Shown piece by piece: positions 23,331 through 32,005 of a DNA stretch of 43,828 bases. The position numbers and the translations under genes are program-made. Under the pieces are notes generated by a model. That model saw nothing but the letters and a program-made list of their open reading frames with translations, searched no databases and was not told the origin of the DNA. Within the stretch, counting starts at the first letter, position 1. Each line of letters opens with the position of its first letter. This stretch comes from Candidatus Hodarchaeota archaeon (lineage in GTDB: Archaea; Asgardarchaeota; Heimdallarchaeia; Hodarchaeales; Hodarchaeaceae), in assembly GCA_016840035.1 (NCBI GenBank), contig JAEOTC010000194.1, positions 1 through 43,828 on the forward strand, read 5' to 3'.

Positions 23331-24794
23331 CTAGATTCTGTTTCTCCATCGAAAATGATTTACCATGTATCTAAAAACTTGAACCATTTTCGCTGGACTC
23401 GAAAATAATGGATAGTTTTGAGATTGAAGATATTTCACTCCTGGTGAATCTGCAGGGACTAATAATGTAGTAATTAGAATTGGTTTGCGAAATCTAGCAG
23501 ATAATGCTAAAATTTCTTTAAATAGCGCAACTTCTGCATGAATAATGAAATCTAAATTTGATTTATCATCTTCTGGGATTAAGGGGGACGATTTTGCTAA
23601 ATTAGCAAGGAAGGAAAATCCCCCAATCCCAAGTAGAAGGATTGCTTCAACCTGAGGCATTTCCTCAAAGACGATGAGCATTATCTCACGCAGAGAGTCT
23701 AAATTAAGAGATGCAACGGTATCAATAGGATTTCCCTTAGACCAATACGGAGGTAAGATATCATTGATCCGATTATATGCTTTTTCAGACAGGGGTTCAA
23801 GATTAATCCCATGACGAGAACATTCATCTGCAGCCATCACTCCCCAACCTCCACCTAATGTCAAGACTACTACTTTACCTCTAGGAAAAGACCAATCAAT
23901 CCAGTTGGAAAATGCTAAGAAAAGATCAAACATTTCCTCTAGAGAGTTTACAATAATACTCCCTGCATTTTGAAGAATATTTTTAAAGACTGTATCGTCT
24001 CCAGTGATCGCACCAGTATGAGAATGAGCTGCCTGTCTACCAGCTTTTGTTCCTCCCGCTTTGAGGATAATCACGGGTTTAATTTTCGATATTTCTTTAA
24101 CTAAGGAGACAAACCGTCTCGCATCTTGTATTCCTTCAACATAGAGACCAATTACTTTGGTTTTATCATCATATTTGCCAAAATACTCAAGATAATCTGC
24201 GATGGTCAGATCAGCCATATTTCCAGCCGAGACATAAGTATTCAATCCAATACCTCTACGGGCTGCAACAGATATTCCAATTGTTCCAATGTTTCCAGAC
24301 TGAGAAATAAATGCTAAACCTCCTTGTTTTAACTCTTTAACTGGCCACATTACAGCTGTGAGATTCACTCGTGTTGAAACTATTCCCATACCATTCGGAC
24401 CAATAATCCGAATTTCATTTTCCTGTGCATAAGTAACTACTTGTTGTTCCAATATTTCCCCTCCTTCCCCTGATTCTTTAAATCCACCTGATATTATTAC
24501 AACATGATGAATTTTCCGAATAACCATCTGCTCAAGGATTGATAGGACTTTGGCAGCGGGGATGATGATGATAACAAGATCAACTTTCACATCCTGAGGT
24601 ATTTCTAGAATCGTTGGATAGGCATCATATCCCAAAATTTTCTTACTTTTCGGATTTATAGGATAAAATGATCCGGAATATTTATTCTGGATGATATTAT
24701 GGGCAACAATGAACCCCCAAGAGGAAAGATTGTTGCTAGCACCAACAAGTGCAATAGAATCTGGATTAAAGAATGGATCAAGATCGAGGGGCAT
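23331..24794 (-). CDS. acdA: ADP-forming acetyl/acyl-CoA synthetase, alpha subunit
   Basis: The 487-residue protein has the CoA-binding Rossmann domain (NPDSIALVGASNNLSSWG), the succinyl-CoA-synthetase-like ligase domain with IGPNGMGIVST and FISQSGNIGT, and the phospho-histidine motif AAHSHTGAITGD with H259 as the likely phosphorylated residue. It lacks the ATP-grasp beta half; in split enzymes a separate beta subunit supplies ATP/ADP binding, and none is encoded nearby. The enzyme turns acyl-CoA, ADP and phosphate into acid, CoA and ATP in archaeal fermentation. It lies upstream of and divergent from iorAB, which makes aryl-acyl-CoA, so a pathway link is likely. Confidence 0.9.
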   Translation of the reverse strand: MPLDLDPFFNPDSIALVGASNNLSSWGFIVAHNIIQNKYSGSFYPINPKSKKILGYDAYPTILEIPQDVKVDLVIIIIPAAKVLSILEQMVIRKIHHVVIISGGFKESGEGGEILEQQVVTYAQENEIRIIGPNGMGIVSTRVNLTAVMWPVKELKQGGLAFISQSGNIGTIGISVAARRGIGLNTYVSAGNMADLTIADYLEYFGKYDDKTKVIGLYVEGIQDARRFVSLVKEISKIKPVIILKAGGTKAGRQAAHSHTGAITGDDTVFKNILQNAGSIIVNSLEEMFDLFLAFSNWIDWSFPRGKVVVLTLGGGWGVMAADECSRHGINLEPLSEKAYNRINDILPPYWSKGNPIDTVASLNLDSLREIMLIVFEEMPQVEAILLLGIGGFSFLANLAKSSPLIPEDDKSNLDFIIHAEVALFKEILALSARFRKPILITTLLVPADSPGVKYLQSQNYPLFSSPAKMVQVFRYMVNHFRWRNRI

Positions 24795-24928
24795 AAGAAT
24801 TCATCTCAGGATATCATTAAGGAATAAACAATAACTATCCCTAATAATCTGGACATTCATCATCCTCCAGTAATTTAGTAAATAATAATAAAGGTTCTGC
24901 GGATGAGTAATTGTAATGTATACATGAA

Positions 24929-25435
24929 TTGGAGCTATCATCTCAGTCATCCAAAAACACAGTGAGGAAAATGGAAATCGTACAAGAAGATGTAATTCTT
25001 TCTATCTGGGATAACCTCATTTTTCCAGCCAAGCAGCTCAAAAAGAATACTTTAGAGTTGACCATTAAATCGATTGACTCTTTCTATTCTCAAGGACATC
25101 TAGATTTTGGTGGAAGCGAGTTCAGAACAGCAATTTATGAGAGAGTTACTCCAATTATCGAAGATGATCCTAAATATGCATGGTGGAGTCTATCACCAGG
25201 CCAATATTTGGTAACTTACAACGAAATTTTGAATGATACAAATTACTATACACTTATTTATCCACACACTCGATTGATTCAGACTGGTAGCTCGCATCCA
25301 GCCATATATTGGTCGCCAACTTCGAAAAATCAAAAAATTGTCTCAATTTTGCAAGTTGGAGAAAAGGGAGTAAGACTCAAAGAAAATTCTCGGATTTCTG
25401 TTGCCCTCACTTATAGAATTGTTAGAAAAGATTGA
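24929..25435 (+). CDS. dUTPase/dCTP-deaminase-fold protein
   Basis: The 168-residue protein resembles the archaeal dUTPase-like family. The order LDFGGSEF, then SLSPGQYLVTYNEIL, then LIYPHTRLIQTGSSHP (the region that binds the nucleotide in dUTPase) and a terminal strand bundle match the trimeric fold. The catalytic Asp of true dUTPases is not certain by eye. It might therefore be a dUTPase, a dCTP deaminase or a paralogue. Start is unclear: TTG 24929, GTG 24962 or ATG 24971 (GAGG just before it). It lies between the divergent acdA and iorA genes. Confidence 0.65.
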   Translation: MELSSQSSKNTVRKMEIVQEDVILSIWDNLIFPAKQLKKNTLELTIKSIDSFYSQGHLDFGGSEFRTAIYERVTPIIEDDPKYAWWSLSPGQYLVTYNEILNDTNYYTLIYPHTRLIQTGSSHPAIYWSPTSKNQKIVSILQVGEKGVRLKENSRISVALTYRIVRKD

Positions 25436-25619
25436 TCCCAATAATCTGTAAAAGATTATGATAATCTTTCATTCAACTTAATTCTAATTAATTTATTGTT
25501 CTTGAGTCATTCAGGGCCATAAAATATAAAGTATAACCAATTTCCGCACAAATCACACCATCATATTACAACAGTAATTCGAATCTTATACCCTTAAAGA
25601 TTTTCGAGTTGACATAATT

Positions 25620-27527
25620 TTGGCTAAGTTAAAAGATATTTTCCAAGATGTTGGTGAGGAAGAAGAGAAGAATCTCGTTTTACTAGGTAATGAGGCTATT
25701 GCACGAGGAATTGTAGAGTTAGGTGTTTCAGGAGTGTTTACTTATCCCGGTACACCATCTTCTGAGATTCCTACTACGTTATTTCAAGCAAAGGACCTTT
25801 TAAAACAAAACGGCTATGATCTTCACCTTGAATGGAGTACTAATGAGGCTGTTGCCCTTGAAAGTGCATATGGATATTCATTCAGTGGTTTACGCACAAT
25901 TTTTGTTTGTAAACACGTTGGGTTAAATGTAGCAGCCGATGCATTCTTAACTTTAGTGAACGCAGGAGTTGTAGGGGGATTAGTGATGATAGTCGCAGAA
26001 GATCCGGAAATGCATAGCAGTCAAAACGAACAGGATAATAGATGGTACACAAAATTAGCTAATGTTCCAATATTTGAACCTAGTGATGCCAAAGAAGCTA
26101 AAGACATGCTTAAATCAGCTTTTGAGTTAAGTGAGAAGTTCGAAACTCCAGTAATTCTGAGAACTGTGACTAGAATCTCTCATTCTCGAGCCGATGTTCC
26201 CATTTATCCGATTATTATCCCAAAAGAACTTAAAGAAACTAAAATCACAATCGATCCTTCTAGATTTGTATGTGTACCAGGAAATGCACGGAAAAATAAA
26301 ATTCGAATTCTCAAACGTATTGAACATATTTCGGATTATATAGCCAAGAGTAAATGGAACTTAATTGAAGATGGAAAAAAGGGGGATTATGCAATTATAA
26401 CATGCGGTTCTGCTTATGCATATACGCGCGAAGTCTTAGACCATTTAAAATACGAATTTCCCTTATTAAAAATTGGTATATCTCATCCATTCCCTAAAAA
26501 GGTCGTAAGTGAATTTATTAAGTCCAACCCCTCAAGTACAATTATTGTAATCGAAGAAGCTGACTCTGTTCTAGAAACCTTTGTTAAAAAATTATCATTT
26601 GAAGTAAAATTTTCTGGAAAGGTAATTGGTCGAGAGGAAGGAGTCACTCCCACCCATGGAGAGCTTACTACAAGGAAAATCTTACTTGGTTTAGCAAAAG
26701 TATTGGAAAAGAAGGTTGTGATTCCAGAAATACCTTCATCTGAAGAAGATATACTATTTTCACGCCCTCCAGTCCTCTGTCCAGGTTGTCCTCATCGGGC
26801 AACATTTTACGCCTTGAATAAGGCTATCCCAAAACGTCATCGAATTGTTAGTACTGATATCGGATGCTATACTTTAGGAGCGGCTCCTCCCTTAAATGCT
26901 GGTCACTTAGTGATTTGTATGGGTTCTTCCATTGGCATCGGTTCAGGTCTCTCTCAGATTCCAAACTTAAAGGATCCTGTTGTAGCTATTATAGGAGATT
27001 CCACTTTTTGGCATACAGGACTTCCTGGATTAGTTAACGCTGTATACAATAATAGTAAGTTACTCCTTCTTGTTGTTGATAACTCTGCGACTGCGATGAC
27101 TGGATTTCAACCCAATCCAGGAGAAGTGCTATCAATAGCAGATGCAGCAAAAGGGGTAGGAGTAAACCATGTTGTGGAGGTTGATGCATTTAGCCCTAAA
27201 CATACTCTCGAAGTTATTAAAGATACTCTGAAAAATGAGGGAGTGTCTGTAGTTGTTTCTAAAGGTGAATGTAGGATACAATATGTCCGACGTGAAGGTT
27301 TACCAGATACTACTTTTATGGTGGAGTCTACACGATGTGTAGGATGTCACACTTGTATCAATCGAATTGCTTGTCCAGCAATTATGTGGTCTAATCAGAA
27401 AAATGAAAAAGGGAAAACAATTCCAGTTATAGATCAGTTTCTCTGTGCAAGATGTGGTCTATGTTCTCATGTGTGTCCCTATGGAGTAATTGTTCCCAAG
27501 AACGTTAATTCTGGAGCTGATGAGTAA
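25620..27527 (+). CDS. iorA: indolepyruvate:ferredoxin oxidoreductase, alpha subunit
   Basis: The 635-residue subunit oxidatively decarboxylates aryl-2-oxo acids (indolepyruvate, phenylpyruvate) to aryl-acetyl-CoA and reduces ferredoxin. The N-terminal pyrimidine-binding domain has GVFTYPGTPSSEIP and the C-terminal half has the thiamine diphosphate region (CPGCPHRATF, GDSTFWHTGLPG, LVVDNSATAMTGFQP). Two iron-sulfur motifs end the protein, CVGCHTCINRIACP and CARCGLCSHVCP. The start is TTG at 25620, with a TTATA element 30 bp before it. IorB overlaps its 3' end, so they form one operon. Confidence 0.95.
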   Translation: MAKLKDIFQDVGEEEEKNLVLLGNEAIARGIVELGVSGVFTYPGTPSSEIPTTLFQAKDLLKQNGYDLHLEWSTNEAVALESAYGYSFSGLRTIFVCKHVGLNVAADAFLTLVNAGVVGGLVMIVAEDPEMHSSQNEQDNRWYTKLANVPIFEPSDAKEAKDMLKSAFELSEKFETPVILRTVTRISHSRADVPIYPIIIPKELKETKITIDPSRFVCVPGNARKNKIRILKRIEHISDYIAKSKWNLIEDGKKGDYAIITCGSAYAYTREVLDHLKYEFPLLKIGISHPFPKKVVSEFIKSNPSSTIIVIEEADSVLETFVKKLSFEVKFSGKVIGREEGVTPTHGELTTRKILLGLAKVLEKKVVIPEIPSSEEDILFSRPPVLCPGCPHRATFYALNKAIPKRHRIVSTDIGCYTLGAAPPLNAGHLVICMGSSIGIGSGLSQIPNLKDPVVAIIGDSTFWHTGLPGLVNAVYNNSKLLLLVVDNSATAMTGFQPNPGEVLSIADAAKGVGVNHVVEVDAFSPKHTLEVIKDTLKNEGVSVVVSKGECRIQYVRREGLPDTTFMVESTRCVGCHTCINRIACPAIMWSNQKNEKGKTIPVIDQFLCARCGLCSHVCPYGVIVPKNVNSGADE

Positions 27528-28125
27528 AATGGAATACAATATCTTTTTATCTGGAGTAGGAGGCCAGGGAATTCTTTCTGTTACGGATATTCTGTGTAAT
27601 GCAGCTGTTGAAATGGGTTTTAAGGTTCGTGGATCTGAAACCCACGGTATGTCACAAAGAGGGGGAAGTGTTTTTTCAAATGTACGGTTTGGAGATGTCC
27701 ATTCACCCTTGATCACTGAACGGACCGCTAACATTCTCCTAGCTTTTGAACCTGCTGAAGCCTTGCGTTATGCACAATTTGTCAAATCTGATGGATACAG
27801 CTTAGTAAATACGCATCCTATTCCTAGTCCCAGTTTTATATTATCTAAGAATACTTACCCAGAGATAAATGCTATTCTTACAAAGTTAAAAATCTATTGT
27901 GAGCGAATATTTACGCTAGATGCCACACAATTAGCTACCGATCTTGGAAAACCAATAATACAGAATATAATCATGCTAGGATCCTTATCAGCTGTTCCTG
28001 GCCTTCCTATTACAAACTCTTCGTTGAAAGAAGCATTGAAGCTTCAATTTAAGACTCAATTTTATGATGTAAACTTGCAGGCATACGAACTAGGAAGAAA
28101 ACGTTTTGAAGACTTTTTCAGCTAA
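27520..28125 (+). CDS. iorB: indolepyruvate:ferredoxin oxidoreductase, beta subunit
   Basis: This subunit of about 200 residues has the GVGGQGILSVTDIL and GMSQRGGSV motifs of the gamma/beta domain that binds CoA in 2-oxo-acid oxidoreductases. With IorA it forms the two-subunit enzyme. The proposed ATG (27520) overlaps the iorA stop (ATGAGTAA) and has GGAG just upstream; ATG 27529 is also possible. A further in-frame ATG at 27490 lies inside iorA and is less likely. The overlap implies translational coupling. Confidence 0.92.
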   Translation: MSKMEYNIFLSGVGGQGILSVTDILCNAAVEMGFKVRGSETHGMSQRGGSVFSNVRFGDVHSPLITERTANILLAFEPAEALRYAQFVKSDGYSLVNTHPIPSPSFILSKNTYPEINAILTKLKIYCERIFTLDATQLATDLGKPIIQNIIMLGSLSAVPGLPITNSSLKEALKLQFKTQFYDVNLQAYELGRKRFEDFFS

Positions 28126-28156
28126 TCTTAAATAATCGTACCCTGAATCTTTCCAC

Positions 28157-28780
28157 CTATTTGTCTAAATACAACCTCTGTTCCCATTCATCTATGATTT
28201 CAAGAATATCCTCGAGATATTTGACTTTTCCAGATTGAATTTCACGATTGTATGAAGCAATATCATAAAGCAATCTTGAGGATTGACTCGTCTCTGAAAG
28301 CACATCACGAAATTGATCTATGAATTCAGGGATTCTTTCAGGTGATTTATCCCAGAAACGTGCTAGATTCTCACGTAAAGCCTGAATTAATATCCTAAGA
28401 TCTCCAGCGTCGGAAACGGATAAAAAAGTAAGCGTTTTATCTTGAATTCTATCCTTTATTTGTTCAATAAGACGATCTGCTGCTTCGGTTCGGTTTTTAA
28501 CAATTCCTGCATCAATCCATGATTCCACTACTACTTCGATTAGTTGAAATAAGGCTAAATCCTCATTTCCATTGATCTCTGGTAAATAATGAAATAATCC
28601 AAGTTTAGTGATGATCAATCTAAAATTCGCACTAATGTATCTCTTTTCACGCGGGGTGAATTTGATTCTTTTCAGTAAATCACGAAAATCCTTGACATTT
28701 AATCGACCCGATTGAAATTCAACAGTAAGATTAGGCCGAATTTTATCACATACTTGATCAATAATTTTTATTTCTCTCAC
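28157..28780 (-). CDS. hypothetical helical protein
   Basis: I do not recognise this 207-residue protein. It is largely alpha-helical with acidic and basic patches, no cysteine clusters and no membrane segment; segments such as PNLTVEFQSGRLNVKDFRDLLKRI and ILEIIDEWEQRLYLDK look like helical bundles. GTG 28780 is the only good start near the N-terminus. It converges with iorB. A role cannot be assigned. Confidence 0.6.
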   Translation of the reverse strand: MREIKIIDQVCDKIRPNLTVEFQSGRLNVKDFRDLLKRIKFTPREKRYISANFRLIITKLGLFHYLPEINGNEDLALFQLIEVVVESWIDAGIVKNRTEAADRLIEQIKDRIQDKTLTFLSVSDAGDLRILIQALRENLARFWDKSPERIPEFIDQFRDVLSETSQSSRLLYDIASYNREIQSGKVKYLEDILEIIDEWEQRLYLDK

Positions 28781-29060
28781 CAGTTTTCTCAGACTTTACT
28801 CGAATTTCTATTGAGTTCTAACATAGAATTCGAAAATAGTGGTAATAAATATTTTTATTTTAATTCGGATTGAAAAAAGAGAACTTGGAGCTAAAACGAA
28901 AATTTCTGGTTGGGTTGTCTACTAATGAGACCTATATGATCGAGTTCACACAAAATGAGTTGGGATCTAGAAATTTACGAGATTATCCACTCTAATATTC
29001 AACATGAGATTCTACCTCATGTAAAAACAAACGTTCTAAGTCAAGGGCTCTTGAGAGATG

Positions 29061-29339
29061 TTATTTCTTTGCAATGGTGATTTCAATAGCACTGACATTC
29101 GATAGATTACCCTCACGAGTTTCTATCTGTTCTGTATCAATTTTAATATCTGTAACATCAACGAGATCTTTCATGAATCTCCGCCTTAAAACCTCTGCAA
29201 CGTCTACTGCTCGGCTTATAGCTCTTCCTCGGGCTTTTAAAACTATAGTTTCAGCATTCCGATTGAATTGTGTTACACAAGCCATAACATAGGCAGTTAC
29301 AGGTTTGTTTCCGATAAAAACTGTATTTTCCTCTGACAA
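29061..29339 (-). CDS. alba: Alba chromatin protein
   Basis: The 92-residue protein has the Alba pattern from [15 protein letters not shown] to the central [20 protein letters not shown] and the strand-rich C-terminus. Alba dimers bind DNA or RNA and coat chromatin in many archaea. In the Sulfolobus protein the motif is GKKPV and the first Lys can be acetylated; here it is GNKPV, so that Lys is Asn. The start is TTG at 29339 with AAGGAG about 11 bp upstream, and a weak TATA-like CAATATAC further up. It stands alone in a 280-bp and a 184-bp flanking gap. Confidence 0.93.
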   Translation of the reverse strand: MSEENTVFIGNKPVTAYVMACVTQFNRNAETIVLKARGRAISRAVDVAEVLRRRFMKDLVDVTDIKIDTEQIETREGNLSNVSAIEITIAKK

Positions 29340-29523
29340 TTTTGAATTACTCCTTGGTACTCAAAGTATATTGTTTAGTCAATGAATCACTGAGATTTTG
29401 GTATCCCATATTTCCTCTCACTAATGACTTGAAAAACTTTACGAATATGTCTTAACTCCCTAGGCTTAATATTCATGAATCATGATCACTATCTTAATAC
29501 AAACGGTCATTCAAAGGATGACA

Positions 29524-30156
29524 TTAAAGGGGGTCGTCTTGAATACCTGTAAAGTATCCAAATAAATTCGCTGCAATGTGAGTTAGGAAAGTAATTGGTA
29601 CCAAAAATGCTAACCAGAGTGGAGGCCATGGAATAATAGGATAGATGAATACCATTCCCAACATCAGAAAACCAAGTTGATCAAGAAAGATAAAGGTCTT
29701 CCCGCGAGGAATACCACTGCGACGCTTAATAAATGAGCCAACCATATCCCCAGTCATTCCTCCTAACGTGGAAATACCCCCAGTTACTCCCCCCAACACT
29801 AATGAACTGGATAACATGTCGGACAGATTTATAACAGATAGAAGATGATAAAAAATACTTGATTCATAAAAATCTTGATATCGAAGTCTTATATCGATTG
29901 GTGGGTTCCCAAAAAGGACTCCATCGAAAGTAGCTACAATCCATGCAATTAAAATGCCGATGATAACCCCAACAAGAACTGCTAACCAGAATCCCCTGAT
30001 TGTTTTCCCATCTCCTAATATTCGCTTACCATCTTTCCAATAGCGGCCTCCATCAATTGGGGGGCCTCCTCCTAAAATAGTTGGCGCAGCATTTCCAAAA
30101 TAAAGAGGTAGTACAAATACGAGAATATCAAAGATTATCTGTCCAAGTTCTGCCAT
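29524..30156 (-). CDS. carS: CDP-archaeol synthase
   Basis: CarS transfers CMP from CTP onto unsaturated archaetidic acid, giving CDP-archaeol for ether phospholipids. The 210-residue membrane protein shows the family signature: PLYFGNAAPTILGGGPPIDGG near the N-terminus, DGKRILGDGKTIRG, then GDMVGSFIKRRSGIPRG and LDQLGFLML. About five hydrophobic membrane helices are visible. This gene is a marker of archaeal lipid synthesis and argues that the host makes archaeal ether lipids. The start is a plain ATG. No operon partner is close by. Confidence 0.93.
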   Translation of the reverse strand: MAELGQIIFDILVFVLPLYFGNAAPTILGGGPPIDGGRYWKDGKRILGDGKTIRGFWLAVLVGVIIGILIAWIVATFDGVLFGNPPIDIRLRYQDFYESSIFYHLLSVINLSDMLSSSLVLGGVTGGISTLGGMTGDMVGSFIKRRSGIPRGKTFIFLDQLGFLMLGMVFIYPIIPWPPLWLAFLVPITFLTHIAANLFGYFTGIQDDPL

Positions 30157-30345
30157 TAAGTAACAATTCCAGCAATCATCTGACTGATGAAAAATAGTAC
30201 CATCTAGTACTACTAAGATAACGGTGAAAGGTATTAGATTTGTCTAATTTAGTTGATTAAAGAGTTACAAGCTTCTACTCTGAGCGTTGGTAACCCAAGA
30301 ATGTTAAATGTATAAACATCTTTTTCATATCGAAGAAATAAGAAC

Positions 30346-30867
30346 TTACATATATTGAATAAAAATCCTTTCATGCCCCCCAATAATTTCCCCTTCAGTC
30401 AAAAAGAAAATAATATTTTTCCCAGTATTGTTAATTGTATGGAAAGAGGTGGATTCCACTTTATAGATATTTCCGTTTGTATACCAGCATGAAATTGCGG
30501 AATGAGGGATCTCTTCTGGCTTTGCATATAAGTGAACTTCATTTGTGGAAGTATTATTCATTTGGAATGGTGTTGATAATACTTTAAAACTTAAAATTGG
30601 GAATATCGGATCATTGTTATAGAAATACAATTTAGTGGATTTAATTATCATCCTGATGAGTTTGTTATTGATGTGGAGAGTATCCTCATCAATAAATCGT
30701 TGAAGGTTTTTTTGTACAGAATCTAATTCCCCTTGGATTGCACTTGTTTTCATTAAATTGAAGTAAATTTTCGAGATATCATAATAATGGAAGTACATAG
30801 ATTGAGAGATTTGGTTGTTCCCGAGAGAGAAATATGTTTCAGCAAAGATTGGTTTCTCCCGTTTCAT
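30346..30867 (-). CDS. hypothetical protein
   Basis: I do not recognise this 173-residue protein. Secondary structure looks mixed, helical in the N-terminal half (residues 30-75) and beta-rich in the C-terminal half. There is a single Cys in the beta part (SAISCWY). No motif stands out. The ATG is preceded by AAGGGA at good distance. It diverges from the AIR-synthase-family gene by about 70 bp, so the two may share a promoter region. Confidence 0.6.
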   Translation of the reverse strand: MKREKPIFAETYFSLGNNQISQSMYFHYYDISKIYFNLMKTSAIQGELDSVQKNLQRFIDEDTLHINNKLIRMIIKSTKLYFYNNDPIFPILSFKVLSTPFQMNNTSTNEVHLYAKPEEIPHSAISCWYTNGNIYKVESTSFHTINNTGKNIIFFLTEGEIIGGHERIFIQYM

Positions 30868-30940
30868 TTATTAGTCCCTTCGTACACTCACAAATTACTC
30901 TCACAATAAATACTTTACATATCGTAGGAATAGAATTTGT

Positions 30941-32005
30941 ATGAGCAAGTTAAGAGAAGGAAAAATTCCTTGGGATCTCTTATCTAGACTTACTGAATTA
31001 CGTGGATATCATGATAATCCTGGTATCATTCAAGAGGCGGCCCCTGGGATTGATGTAGCATCATTAAATTTGCAAGAAATTATAACGCATATTCAAGAAT
31101 TCTATAAGACATCTGAAATACCGTATTTAATATATAAGGCTGATCCTATAACTTTTCCCACCCCTGATCCAGCGAAATATTTAGTAGCTGTGAATATGAA
31201 TGACTTGGCTACTTGTGGGGCCATTCCTTATGGAATCACAATCACTCTTTTACTCCCACCAAAAACTCAGATGGATGTAGTTCTAAAATTTCAAAAAAGA
31301 TTGTCAGAGATCTGTGAGAAGGAAAAGATTTCCATCCTAGGGGGCCATAGCGAGATCACTCCGAATGTTTCCTCCCCCATCTATTCCGCAAGTATGATCG
31401 GTTTCGTTCCACCCGAATATTATATTCCACGAAATCCAAAACCTGGAGATAAGATCATTTGTTCTGGATGGGTAGCGGCTGAAGGTACTGGTATATTGAT
31501 TTCAAGTGCTAAAAAGTATTTTTCGGACAAGTTATCAGAAGAGGAGATACTTGAAGGAAGCAGGATTGGAGAAAATATTTCTATTGCAGAAAGAATTCTC
31601 TCTTTAAACCAGAGACATCATGATGCATTGAATTTAATCCATGATGCAACAGAAGGAGGAATTTTGGGAGCTTTGTATGAATGCCTGTCACCCTATAGTT
31701 TGGGGTGCGAAATTGAATCCTCTTCAATCCCTATCTCAAGTGTGACACAGAAAATCACTCAATTATTGGGAATTGACCCATTTAAGCTGATTTCATCAGG
31801 TGCAATAATCATTATTTGCGATCAGGAAAAAGTTTCACCTGTTTTGGAACATTTAACCAAAGTATCAGCAGAACCAAGTAGGATAATTGGTTCTATCACC
31901 CATGAAAATTCTCCAATGTATTTTGACGGTAATAAAATGGCTCCTCCACAAGCAGATGATATTATTAAAGGTCTAGAAAAAATAAAAACTATACTTGGTC
32001 AATAG
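30941..32005 (+). CDS. AIR synthase/HypE-like ATP-binding protein
   Basis: The 354-residue protein has the two-domain PurM/HypE/SelD fold, with KIPWDLLSRL at the start, YLVAVNMNDLATCGAIPYG and ISILGGHSEITPNVS in the N-terminal half, and HDATEGGILGALYE in the C-terminal half, where ATP is bound. It belongs to the HypE-like group often seen in archaea. True HypE ends in a cysteine (PRIC) that carries carbamoyl and cyanide; this one ends KTILGQ with no Cys, so it is unlikely to be a hydrogenase maturation HypE. The SelD N-terminal Cys/Sec motif is also absent. Substrate is unknown. It overlaps the convergent GHMP kinase by 17 bp. Confidence 0.82.
   Translation: MSKLREGKIPWDLLSRLTELRGYHDNPGIIQEAAPGIDVASLNLQEIITHIQEFYKTSEIPYLIYKADPITFPTPDPAKYLVAVNMNDLATCGAIPYGITITLLLPPKTQMDVVLKFQKRLSEICEKEKISILGGHSEITPNVSSPIYSASMIGFVPPEYYIPRNPKPGDKIICSGWVAAEGTGILISSAKKYFSDKLSEEEILEGSRIGENISIAERILSLNQRHHDALNLIHDATEGGILGALYECLSPYSLGCEIESSSIPISSVTQKITQLLGIDPFKLISSGAIIIICDQEKVSPVLEHLTKVSAEPSRIIGSITHENSPMYFDGNKMAPPQADDIIKGLEKIKTILGQ

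Noticed and set aside
28957-29082. A 41-codon plus-strand frame beginning MSWDLEIYE in the gap before alba
   Set aside because: It starts with a plain ATG but has no Shine-Dalgarno and overlaps the end of alba on the other strand; too short to support without conservation.
30941-32005. Selenide, water dikinase (SelD)
   Set aside because: The glycine-rich N-terminal Cys/Sec motif of SelD is missing; the sequence fits the HypE-like AIR-synthase group better.
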